Shown piece by piece: positions 1 to 6,639 of a stretch of 26,108 nucleotides of DNA; position 1 is the first letter of the stretch; every line of letters begins with the position of its first letter. A program made the translations under genes and the position numbers. Origin of the DNA: Bacillota bacterium (lineage in GTDB: Bacteria > Bacillota > Clostridia > Clostridiales > Clostridiaceae); contig JAEXZL010000035.1 in assembly GCA_023451395.1 (NCBI GenBank), positions 1 through 26,108 on the forward strand. The letters run 5' to 3'. The notes beneath the pieces were generated by a model. That model made no database searches, was not told the DNA's origin, and saw nothing but the letters and a program-made list of their open reading frames with translations.

Positions 1-1
1 A

Positions 2-1309
2 CAGCAGGGTGTAGTATTAGAAGTAAATGCTGCACCGGGGCTTAGAATGCATCATTATCCCTTCCGGGGAGAAAAAAGAGATGTGGCAGGGGCAATTGTT
101 GATATGCTTTTTAAGGAATCACCAAAAAGTATACCGATAATATCAATAACTGGAACCAATGGAAAAACCACTACTACTAGACTTATAGGGCATACTTTAA
201 GTCTTATGGGATATAAGGTAGGAATGACCACTACTGGAGGCATATATATTGATAAAACCTGCATTGCCACTGGTGACACCACTGGAGTAGAAAGTGCAAA
301 AACCGTTCTTCTGAACAGAGAGGTAGAGGTAGCGGTTTTAGAAACGGCCAGAGGCGGAATTATACGAAATGGACTGGGCTATGACCTTGCTGATGTGGCG
401 GTAATAACAAATATTAGCGATGACCATCTAGGAATAGAAGGGATTAACTCTTTGGAGGATTTGGCATTAGTAAAGGCGTTAGTTGCGGAAGCGGTAAAGG
501 TAGAGGGGTATGCTGTACTAAATGGTGATGATTACTGGTCTATGTCCATATTAGAAAGGGTTAAAAGTAATAAAATAATCTTTTCTAAAACAAGAGAAAA
601 TAAATATCTTTTGGATAATTTGAAAGCTGGAGGCTTTGGGATTTATCTAAAGGAAGATTTACTCTGCGTAGAAAAAGACCAAAGGGTATATACTCTTTGC
701 AGTGTTAAAGATATACCTATAACCTATAATGGTCTCTTGAGTCATAATATAGAAAACGCTATGGCTGCAACAGCAGCACTTTTAGGGTCTGGGGTGGATT
801 ATTGCATGATTACTAAAGGACTTATGAGTTTTTTAGGAAATGAGGTGGATAATCCAGGTAGATTTAATGTTTATGATTTTAACAATTTTAAAGTTATATT
901 GGATTATGGTCATAACATTGAAGGCTATAAAGCAGTCCTTTGTTCTTTAAAGCAGTTAAAGCATAAAAGGCTGGTGGGCATAATTGGAGTTCCTGGTGAC
1001 AGACTAAAGGAAAATGTAATAGAATTAGGCAGAATAAGCAGTGACCATCTAGATCATATTTATATAAAAGAAGATAGAGATAAAAGAGGAAGATGTGAGG
1101 GAGAAATTGCCTCTTTACTAGAAAAAGGAGTAAAGGAGAAAGGCTTCAAGAATTATGATATAATTCTTGATGAGGTTGATGCGCTAAAGGTAGCTATTGA
1201 AAATGCACAATCTGGTGATCTTATTGTTTTATTCTTCGAAGATTACAAAAGAGTATGTGAATTTTTAAAAGACTGTAATGTATTAGAGAGTAAGGCTAAT
1301 ATCGTATAA
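2..1309 (+). CDS. cphA: Cyanophycin synthetase, C-terminal part (5' end outside window)
   Basis: The reading frame is open from base 2, well before the first in-window ATG at 47, so this is the 3' part of a longer gene. The first residues (VLEVNAAPGLRMHHYP) are the end of the ATP-grasp domain of CphA. A Mur-ligase-like domain follows, with the P-loop GTNGKTTTTR soon after. The 435 visible residues are about half of the usual 870-900 for the family. CphA makes cyanophycin, a cytoplasmic nitrogen-storage polymer, by alternately adding Asp to the backbone and Arg to its side chains at two separate ATP-dependent sites. A strong hairpin terminator follows, so it is the last gene of its unit. Whether a partner cyanophycinase lies upstream cannot be seen. 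The family call is secure; polymer production is inferred. Confidence 0.93.
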   Translation, partial: QQGVVLEVNAAPGLRMHHYPFRGEKRDVAGAIVDMLFKESPKSIPIISITGTNGKTTTTRLIGHTLSLMGYKVGMTTTGGIYIDKTCIATGDTTGVESAKTVLLNREVEVAVLETARGGIIRNGLGYDLADVAVITNISDDHLGIEGINSLEDLALVKALVAEAVKVEGYAVLNGDDYWSMSILERVKSNKIIFSKTRENKYLLDNLKAGGFGIYLKEDLLCVEKDQRVYTLCSVKDIPITYNGLLSHNIENAMAATAALLGSGVDYCMITKGLMSFLGNEVDNPGRFNVYDFNNFKVILDYGHNIEGYKAVLCSLKQLKHKRLVGIIGVPGDRLKENVIELGRISSDHLDHIYIKEDRDKRGRCEGEIASLLEKGVKEKGFKNYDIILDEVDALKVAIENAQSGDLIVLFFEDYKRVCEFLKDCNVLESKANIV

Positions 1310-1316
1310 AAAAACC

Positions 1317-1370
1317 TTAAGGCACTTCTTGTATAAAAATTCAGGTAGTGCCTTAATAATTTATTTTTCA
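1317..1370 (+). terminator. Intrinsic terminator after cphA
   Basis: A perfect 10-bp stem (TTAAGGCACT 1317-1326 with AGTGCCTTAA 1347-1356) is followed by a T-rich tail ending TTATTTTTC. It begins 7 nt after the cphA stop codon. Confidence 0.85.
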
Positions 1371-1440
1371 AAGCCCTTTACTTTGGATAAAATCTTGTTG
1401 ATAATGGTAAGATAAAGATTATTTCGAGGGGAGAACAAAA

Positions 1441-2283
1441 GTGATAACTAAGGCTTATGGAAAAATAAATATAGCTCTTGATATAGTGGGGAAAAGAGCT
1501 GATGGTTACCATATTCTTAAAATGATAATGCAGCAGATAGATTTATATGATGTAGTTTCAGTAGATAAAGCTAGTAATGGGATAGTTTTAACTACAAATA
1601 GAAGCTATCTTCCAGTGGATAATAGAAATCTTGCATATAGAGCTGCAGAATTATTTCTTGAAAAATACTCAATTAAAAGTGGCGTTAGCATTAATATAGA
1701 AAAAAATATTCCTGTATCAGCAGGCTTGGCTGGAGGTAGTACTAATGCTGCTGCGGTGCTGAAAAGTTTAAATGAGCTTTTTAAGGTTAATGCATCTATA
1801 GAGGAACTCATGGAACTAGGACTTAGCCTTGGGGCAGATATACCTTATTGTATTTCTGGGGGGACTGCTCTTTGTGAAAATATAGGGGAAGTAATCACCC
1901 CGTTAAAACCTTTTAAGAATCAAATACTCGTAGTAGTAAAACCTCCCTTTGGAGTCTCGACAAAAGAGGTGTATAAAGGTATTGATATAAATAGAATTCA
2001 TAAGCATCCTAAAACTGAAGATATTATTGCTGCCATGGAAAGAGAAGATGTAAAATTTGTAGCAGAGAATATGAAAAATGTTTTGGAAAATGTAACTCTA
2101 AGAAAGCATGGTAAGATAAGGGCAATTAAAAATAGACTTTTGGAAGAAGGTGCTTTAGGAGCAATGATGAGTGGAAGTGGTCCTACTGTTTTTGCCTTTT
2201 TTGAGGATATGTTGAAAGCTCAAAGGTGCTATAATCATTTAAAAAGAGAATATAAAGAGTGTTTTATTACAAGAACAATATAA
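1441..2283 (+). CDS. ispE: 4-diphosphocytidyl-2-C-methyl-D-erythritol kinase (IspE)
   Basis: This GHMP-family kinase phosphorylates CDP-methylerythritol at the 2-hydroxyl, step four of the non-mevalonate (MEP) isoprenoid pathway in the cytoplasm. Its 280 residues are normal length. The N-terminus has KINIALDIVGKRADGYH with the conserved Lys8. The glycine-rich ATP loop PVSAGLAGGSTNAAA is at residues 91-105, Asp133 lies in LGADIPYC, and GSGPTVFAFF is near the C-terminus. The start is GTG at 1441 behind AGGGGAG (1427-1433). The gene follows the cphA terminator. spoIIR begins 78 nt after its stop without an obvious intervening terminator. Confidence 0.96.
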   Translation: MITKAYGKINIALDIVGKRADGYHILKMIMQQIDLYDVVSVDKASNGIVLTTNRSYLPVDNRNLAYRAAELFLEKYSIKSGVSINIEKNIPVSAGLAGGSTNAAAVLKSLNELFKVNASIEELMELGLSLGADIPYCISGGTALCENIGEVITPLKPFKNQILVVVKPPFGVSTKEVYKGIDINRIHKHPKTEDIIAAMEREDVKFVAENMKNVLENVTLRKHGKIRAIKNRLLEEGALGAMMSGSGPTVFAFFEDMLKAQRCYNHLKREYKECFITRTI

Positions 2284-2310
2284 TTTTATGATAAATATTT
2301 TTTTATTAAT

Positions 2311-2339
2311 GAATAACCCTCAAAAAGCTGTCAATAATT
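2311..2339 (+). promoter_or_regulatory. Candidate sigma-F-type promoter of spoIIR
   Basis: GAATA (2311-2315), a 14-nt spacer and GTCAATAATT (2330-2339) fit the B. subtilis sigma-F pattern GYWTA / GGNRANAMTW at 4 of 5 -35 positions and all but one -10 position. The -10 ends 22 nt before the spoIIR ATG. B. subtilis spoIIR is sigma-F dependent, so the match agrees with expectation. It is a by-eye consensus match in AT-rich DNA, and the spacer is at the short end. Confidence 0.4.
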
Positions 2340-2361
2340 TAGACAGATAGGGGTTGATTTA

Positions 2362-3009
2362 ATGTTTAAAAAAATAATTATACTTATAAGTGTAGTGATA
2401 GTAGTTTTTTTAGGAGGCTGTACTTCTAATAATGCTGTAGATAATGTGGACGAGTTCTCTGAGGGCTTAAGTGAAAAGCTCATTAGATTTCATGTCCTTG
2501 CAAATAGCGATACTGAAGAGGATCAGCAGTTAAAACAAAGACTTAAGGATGAGGTGCTTACCTACTTAATGCCAAAACTAAAGGAGGCAAAGAGTATTGA
2601 AGAAAGCAGGGGTATTCTTAATGAAAATAATGAAGATATAATTGCTTTAGCTGAGAATTTTATAAAGGAACAGGGATACAGCTATAAAATAGATACAGAG
2701 CTTTCCCATGAGAATTTTCCTGCTAAACGTTATGGTAATATAGTGCTTCCTCAAGGGAATTATGAAGCATATAGGATAATTATTGGAGATGGAGAAGGGC
2801 AGAATTGGTGGTGTGTAATGTTTCCTCCTTTATGCTTTGTAGATGTAACAAAGGGTGAGATAGAAGGTCAACAAACTGAAGAGGAAATGGCAAAATATCT
2901 TAGCTCTGAGGAATATAATTTAGTAAAAGGCGAAGCAGATATAAAGGATATTAAGTTAGAATTCAAGCTTTTTGAGCTTATTAAAAATTTATTTACTAAA
3001 GAAGGTTAA
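2362..3009 (+). CDS. spoIIR: Stage II sporulation protein R (SpoIIR)
   Basis: SpoIIR is made in the forespore and exported to the intermembrane space, where it triggers the SpoIIGA protease to process pro-sigma-E in the mother cell. Family hallmarks are IRFHVLANSDTEEDQ followed by QRLKDEV, and in the second half PQGNYEAYRIIIG and NWWCVMFPP. The 215-residue length is normal. Residues 1-19 form a hydrophobic export signal ending in LGGC (Cys20), which resembles a lipobox, so the protein may be a lipoprotein. The start is ATG 2362 behind ATAGGGG. A candidate sigma-F promoter lies just upstream. Confidence 0.95.
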   Translation: MFKKIIILISVVIVVFLGGCTSNNAVDNVDEFSEGLSEKLIRFHVLANSDTEEDQQLKQRLKDEVLTYLMPKLKEAKSIEESRGILNENNEDIIALAENFIKEQGYSYKIDTELSHENFPAKRYGNIVLPQGNYEAYRIIIGDGEGQNWWCVMFPPLCFVDVTKGEIEGQQTEEEMAKYLSSEEYNLVKGEADIKDIKLEFKLFELIKNLFTKEG

Positions 3010-3154
3010 ATTCTCTTGATTATTCATAGGAAAATCAATAAACTATAACAAGAGGAAAATACATTAGAATTTAGTGATGCATTTTATAAGATAATATTTA
3101 TTGGAATCAGTAAATAAATGAAAATTTTTATATGCATTTAGAAGGGATGTTTAG

Positions 3155-3568
3155 ATGAAAAAGAAAGCAATTATTTCCATATCCAGCAATCAAGAGATGG
3201 ATAAGGAGGATTTAATAGAGGTTGTAACCCCTGGAGATTTTTATTCCGAAGAAAATGGTTTTCATGTAGCATATGACGAGACGGAAATCTCAGGCATGGA
3301 AGGAACTAAAACTAAGCTATTTATAACAAAGGATAAGTTTTTTCTAGAAAGAGAGGGTACTACCTCAACAAGGATGGAATTTGAAAAGAACAATGAATCT
3401 CTTAGTCTTTATAACACACCATATGGTATGTTAGAGCTTAAGATTCATACAAAGGATTTAAAGATAGATGTTAATGACAACGGTGGAGAAGTTTTTGTAA
3501 ATTATAACCTCTTTATCAGTGGCCAGCAGCCTCAGACAACAGAATTAAGAATAAAAATTAAAGCCTAG
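3155..3568 (+). CDS. DUF1934 / YwiB-like beta-barrel protein
   Basis: This 137-residue soluble protein matches the DUF1934 (B. subtilis YwiB) pattern: an early ISISSNQ strand, YDETEISGMEGTKT, FLEREGTTSTRMEFE, TPYGMLELKIHT, and alternating beta-strands to the end. The family is predicted to adopt a small calycin-like beta-barrel and has no established biochemical role. The start is ATG 3155 after AGAAGGGATG. In many Firmicutes this family sits immediately before argS (from memory), but no argS follows here; the next gene is a short unknown, then pyrG. A terminator hairpin overlaps its stop codon. Confidence 0.85.
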   Translation: MKKKAIISISSNQEMDKEDLIEVVTPGDFYSEENGFHVAYDETEISGMEGTKTKLFITKDKFFLEREGTTSTRMEFEKNNESLSLYNTPYGMLELKIHTKDLKIDVNDNGGEVFVNYNLFISGQQPQTTELRIKIKA

Positions 3569-3592
3569 GTTATCCTTGGCTTTTTCTTTTTT
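3560..3592 (+). terminator. Intrinsic terminator overlapping the DUF1934 gene stop
   Basis: AAAGCC-T-AGG (3560-3569) pairs with CCT-T-GGCTTT (3574-3583), with one T-T mismatch and a four-base loop. TTCTTTTTT follows. The TAG stop (3566-3568) lies in the 5' arm. Confidence 0.85.
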
Positions 3593-3653
3593 GAGGGGAT
3601 GTTTAAAAAGTGCCGCATAGCTAATAATTATAATAAGCACAAGGAGGGGTATT

Positions 3654-3953
3654 ATGCTTAAAGAAAAGGAAGAGTTATATTTAGAAATCTTGGACTTTCT
3701 CTGTGCCTATAGGGGTATAACTAGGAAAGAGCTTCTTGATATTCTTAAGGATAAAGAAATGAAGTATCTTTTGTTTTTAATTTTAAAAAAGTATAAATGT
3801 ACCCATAGTGAAACAATTATTAAGCTCTTGAGTCTTAAAAGCAAAAGTTCCGTGGGTGTTAGTTTTAGAAAGGCAGAAGAAAGGTTTTTTATTAACAGAG
3901 ATTTTAGGGAAAAATACTTTAGAATAGAAGAAGAAATAGAAGAAGTAATATAG
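3654..3953 (+). CDS. Small protein resembling DnaA domain IV (TrpR-like helix-turn-helix)
   Basis: I do not recognise a named family. The 99-residue protein is all-helical and highly charged, with no membrane segment. Residues about 40-95 resemble the C-terminal DNA-binding domain of DnaA: a helix KYLLFLILKKYKC, a turn, HSETIIKLLSL, then SKSSVGVSFRKAEERF in the place of DnaA's DHTTVIHACRKIEE. The first 35 residues (EILDFLCAYRGITRKEL) look like a second small helix-turn-helix. A very strong ribosome binding site (AAGGAGGGG 3641-3649) precedes ATG 3654. It lies between two hairpins, upstream of pyrG. DNA or RNA binding is an inference from pattern similarity alone. Confidence 0.75.
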   Translation: MLKEKEELYLEILDFLCAYRGITRKELLDILKDKEMKYLLFLILKKYKCTHSETIIKLLSLKSKSSVGVSFRKAEERFFINRDFREKYFRIEEEIEEVI

Positions 3954-3990
3954 AAAAAATATAGTAATACAACATAAGAGGGAATTAAAA

Positions 3991-4020
3991 TAGCCATAGG
4001 GATTTAGAACCCTATGGCTA
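3991..4020. repeat. Perfect 11-bp inverted repeat between the small HTH gene and pyrG
   Basis: TAGCCATAGGG (3991-4001) and CCCTATGGCTA (4010-4020) form a perfect stem with an 8-nt loop. On the plus strand AAAAGAATTT follows, so it lacks the U-run of an intrinsic terminator. On the minus strand TTTTAATTCC follows, but no minus-strand gene ends here. It could stabilise the mRNA 3' end, terminate weakly, or be an operator. Confidence 0.6.
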
Positions 4021-4054
4021 AAAGAATTTATCAAAAAAATAACAAATAAACCAC

Positions 4055-4084
4055 TAGACTTTTTCTCCAAAACTGTGGTATTAT
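4055..4084 (+). promoter_or_regulatory. Candidate pyrG promoter (extended -10)
   Basis: TAGACT (4055-4060, 4 of 6 to TTGACA) and TATTAT (4079-4084) are 18 nt apart, with TGG directly before the -10 giving the TGn extension. This predicts an untranslated leader of about 120 nt before pyrG. Confidence 0.4.
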
Positions 4085-4210
4085 TATCGATATGTTATTA
4101 ATAACAACAATACACCCATTCTAATTTATAGGGTAATTTTTATTATAATACTAATTATTATCCTTGTCAAAGGTTTTTTGAAAAATTCTTCTAAATGGAG
4201 GTAATTATTT

Positions 4211-5833
4211 ATGAATACTAAATTTATTTTTGTTACTGGAGGAGTAGTATCCTCCTTGGGTAAAGGAATTACAGCAGCTTCCTTAGGTAGGCTTTTAAAG
4301 AATAGAGGGTTTAGGGTATCAATTCAAAAGTTTGACCCATATTTAAATGTTGATCCAGGCACTATGAGTCCCTACCAGCATGGAGAGGTTTTTGTGACAG
4401 AGGATGGGGCCGAAACGGATCTAGACCTTGGTCATTATGAAAGATTTATTGATGAAAATTTGAGCAAAAATAGTAATGTTACTACAGGTAAGGTATATTG
4501 GTCTGTTATTAACAAGGAGAGAAAAGGTGAATACTTAGGTGGAACTGTTCAAGTAATACCTCATATTACTAATGAGATTAAGAGTAGGATTTACCAGGTG
4601 GCTAAGGATGAAGAAATAGATGTAGTAATAACAGAAATAGGAGGAACAGTAGGTGATATTGAGTCACTTCCATTTCTAGAAGCAATTAGACAGGTTAAAT
4701 ATGAAGTTGGAATAGATAATGTGTGTTTTATTCATGTAACTCTTGTTCCCTACTTAGGAAAGGCAGGTGAGCTTAAGACTAAGCCTACCCAACACTCTGT
4801 AAAGGAGCTTAGAAGTATAGGAATACAGCCTGATATTATCGTTTGTAGATCGGAAAAGGAGCTCTCCAGAGATCTAAAGAATAAAATAGGTCTATTCTGC
4901 AATATAGACGGAGAATCTGTAATACAAAATTTAGATGCAGAAAATCTTTATGAAGTTCCTTTGATGCTTCATGAAGAAGGCTTAGATTCCATTGTATGCA
5001 AAAAGCTAAATATCCCTTTGAGAAATATCGATAATTCTGAATGGATAGCTATGGTAGATAAGATAAAATCATTGAGTGCTTCAGTTACTATTGCTTTAGT
5101 AGGGAAATATGTAGAGCTTCATGACGCTTATATTTCTGTAGTAGAGGCCCTTAATCACGGAGGTTATGAAAATAACAATAAGGTGGATATAAAGTGGATT
5201 GATGCCGCTGAAGTTAATAAGGACAGTGTTTTGGAGCTTCTTAGGGATGTAGATGGAATATTAGTTCCTGGAGGCTTTGGAGATAGGGGTATAGAGGGGA
5301 AAATTGAAGCAGTAAAATATGCTAGAGAAAACAATATACCTTTTTTAGGAATATGCTTAGGCATGCAATGTGCTGTTATCGAGTTTGCTAGAAATGTACT
5401 AAATTTTAAGGATGCTCATAGCTCAGAGTTTGACCAGGAAACTATTCATCCAGTTATTGATTTGATGGAAGATCAGAAAAAAATTGATAAAAAAGGAGGT
5501 ACTATGAGGCTTGGAAGATTCTTATGCTCCCTTGAAGAGGGGACTAAGGCCTATGAGGCTTATGGAAGTGGAGAGATATTTGAAAGGCATAGACATAGAT
5601 ATGAATTTAATAATAGCTATAAAGAGAAGCTTCAGGAAAAAGGTATGATTTTTTCTGGTATGAATCCACAAAATAACCTAGTTGAAATTGTTGAACTTAA
5701 AAATCATCCGTGGTTTGTGGCTGCACAATTTCATCCAGAGCTAAAATCCAGACCAAATAGACCGCACCCTCTTTTTAGAGATTTCATAAAGGCTGCAGTA
5801 GATAATAGAAATTCCGAAGGTTTATGTAAATAA
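4211..5833 (+). CDS. pyrG: CTP synthase (glutamine-hydrolysing)
   Basis: This enzyme converts UTP, ATP and glutamine to CTP in the cytoplasm. The 540 residues are normal length. The N-terminal synthase domain opens with FIFVTGGVVSSLGKGI (P-loop) and carries DPYLNVDPGTMSP and ITEIGGTVGDIES. The class I amidotransferase domain occupies about residues 290-535, with PGGFGDRG, nucleophile Cys382 in LGICLGMQ, and His508/Glu510 in FHPE. The ribosome binding site TGGAGGTAAT (4196-4205) sets ATG 4211. A 14-bp-stem terminator follows, so it looks monocistronic. The leader does not show an obvious GGGC transcription start of the kind used for CTP-sensing attenuation in B. subtilis pyrG. Confidence 0.98.
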   Translation: MNTKFIFVTGGVVSSLGKGITAASLGRLLKNRGFRVSIQKFDPYLNVDPGTMSPYQHGEVFVTEDGAETDLDLGHYERFIDENLSKNSNVTTGKVYWSVINKERKGEYLGGTVQVIPHITNEIKSRIYQVAKDEEIDVVITEIGGTVGDIESLPFLEAIRQVKYEVGIDNVCFIHVTLVPYLGKAGELKTKPTQHSVKELRSIGIQPDIIVCRSEKELSRDLKNKIGLFCNIDGESVIQNLDAENLYEVPLMLHEEGLDSIVCKKLNIPLRNIDNSEWIAMVDKIKSLSASVTIALVGKYVELHDAYISVVEALNHGGYENNNKVDIKWIDAAEVNKDSVLELLRDVDGILVPGGFGDRGIEGKIEAVKYARENNIPFLGICLGMQCAVIEFARNVLNFKDAHSSEFDQETIHPVIDLMEDQKKIDKKGGTMRLGRFLCSLEEGTKAYEAYGSGEIFERHRHRYEFNNSYKEKLQEKGMIFSGMNPQNNLVEIVELKNHPWFVAAQFHPELKSRPNRPHPLFRDFIKAAVDNRNSEGLCK

Positions 5834-5860
5834 GAATAGATAAGGTAATATTGAATTGTT

Positions 5861-5901
5861 ACTTACTATAGAAGGCATAAACTTCTATAGTAAGTTTGTT
5901 T
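5861..5901 (+). terminator. Intrinsic terminator after pyrG
   Basis: A perfect 14-bp stem (ACTTACTATAGAAG 5861-5874 with CTTCTATAGTAAGT 5882-5895) has a 7-nt loop and is followed by TTGTTT. Confidence 0.85.
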
Positions 5902-5955
5902 AGAATAACTAAATGCTTAAGATAGTGTAACTTGTTATAGGATTAGTAATCAATC

Positions 5956-5985
5956 TTCATACTATCTTCATATAAACTATATAAT
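5956..5985 (+). promoter_or_regulatory. Promoter with PhoP-box-like direct repeat, upstream of the LDCC gene
   Basis: TTCATA occurs at 5956-5961 and 5967-5972, separated by 5 nt, as part of a longer direct repeat ATCTTCATA (5953-5961 and 5964-5972) with an exact 11-bp period. This fits the Bacillus PhoP half-site TT(A/T/C)A(C/T)A with about 5-nt spacing. TATAAT is at 5980-5985; taking the first TTCATA as a -35 gives an 18-nt spacer. The box therefore overlaps the promoter. The rest of the interval 5902-6082 is AT-rich with nothing else I can support. Confidence 0.4.
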
Positions 5986-6082
5986 ATATTCTTGTAAGAA
6001 CAAAGTTAATAAAAAAATATTTGTAGGAAAATAGTTGTTTTTAGGAGCATAATTCAAGAATAGGTTATATGAGGTGATAAAG

Positions 6083-6223
6083 ATGTTTAAATTTATAAAA
6101 GATTTTATTGATAGATTAGCAGAATCAAATAGTAAAACCTTTGGTAATGACAAGTTAGATTGCTGTAATTTAAATAAAATAAATAATGTAAACAAAAAGC
6201 CTGTTAATATGAGTAAAAAATAA
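6083..6223 (+). CDS. LDCC-motif small protein (putative metal-binding)
   Basis: A 46-codon frame has a strong ribosome binding site (GAGGTGATAAAG, 6071-6082) at ATG 6083. The product starts MFKFIKDFIDRLAESN, an amphipathic helix, and contains KLDCCNLNK with adjacent Cys27 and Cys28, then an Asn/Lys-rich tail. It matches the short clostridial proteins that carry an LDCC motif and are described as putative metal-binding; their function is unknown. It has its own candidate promoter, with a PhoP-like repeat, and a terminator downstream. The gene is convincing from ribosome binding site, motif and flanking signals despite its size. Confidence 0.75.
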   Translation: MFKFIKDFIDRLAESNSKTFGNDKLDCCNLNKINNVNKKPVNMSKK

Positions 6224-6308
6224 TTTAAATATATAAATTGGAACAATCTTTTTAAGGAAAAAGTTCGCAGTTAGTGCAAATAATATAGATAAAGTTTTAT
6301 GGATTTAG

Positions 6309-6350
6309 AAATTACTACGAGAAACAACTTTTGTAGTAATTTTTATTTTA
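6309..6350 (+). terminator. Intrinsic terminator after the LDCC gene
   Basis: AAATTACTAC (6309-6318) pairs perfectly with GTAGTAATTT (6333-6342), then TTATTTTATT. It lies 85 nt after the LDCC stop. The remaining bases 6351-6516 are AT-rich; I see no gene or clear signal in them. Confidence 0.8.
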
Positions 6351-6516
6351 TTGGAAACATATGAATAGTTTTTTCTAAAATCTAATGAGTATATATTATT
6401 GAATTTTCATTAATTCCTGTGGTAAAAATCGTTTAATATATTGTATATGCATTAAAATTAGATTATTATAAACTTATGTACTTTGAGTTGTTTATTTTAA
6501 TTAAAGCGGTTGTGCC

Positions 6517-6525
6517 TGTTATAAT
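6517..6525 (+). promoter_or_regulatory. Extended -10 promoter of rho
   Basis: TGTTATAAT (TGn at 6517-6519, TATAAT 6520-6525) is a full extended -10 element; no good -35 is present at 17 nt. It predicts a transcript start near 6532 and a leader of about 108 nt. Confidence 0.5.
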
Positions 6526-6555
6526 TATTTTAATTTAGTAAATAATTTATAATAA

Positions 6556-6600
6556 CGATACCCCTCTTTTAGGTTTTCTCCCTTTACAAATCCCATGACA
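6556..6600 (+). promoter_or_regulatory. C-rich, G-poor segment in the rho leader (candidate Rho-loading site)
   Basis: Within these 45 nt there are 15 C and 4 G, including CCCCTC, TCTCCC and ATCCCATG, in an otherwise AT-rich leader. C over G enrichment in untranslated RNA is the signature of rut sites. Rho autoregulates its own leader in E. coli and B. subtilis, so this may be the autoregulatory loading site. The assignment is inference. Confidence 0.35.
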
Positions 6601-6639
6601 TAAAGATCAAATGTTTATATTATTTCGGAGGTGCTATAT

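Noticed and set aside
3011..3056. CTCTTG...CAAGAG and TTGATT...AATCAA pairs between spoIIR and the DUF1934 gene
   Set aside because: The two pairings compete, loops are long, and no U-run follows; not reliable as a terminator or switch.
3707..4070. Two overlapping minus-strand frames of about 95 codons
   Set aside because: They are shadows of the small HTH-like gene and AT-rich spacer, with low-complexity Phe/Tyr/Leu runs and no ribosome binding site.
5977..6246. Minus-strand hydrophobic open frame of 89 codons
   Set aside because: It is antisense to the LDCC gene, its Leu/Ile/Phe richness comes from AT-rich DNA, and no ribosome binding site precedes it.
6380..6463. ATCTAAT...ATTAGAT inverted pair upstream of rho
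   Set aside because: Only 7 bp with a 70-nt loop in very AT-rich DNA; expected by chance.
6631..6639. GTG 6631 as the rho start
   Set aside because: The GTG is part of the ribosome binding site GGAGGTG itself; TTG 6640 in the same frame has proper spacing and begins where the conserved Rho_N sequence starts.
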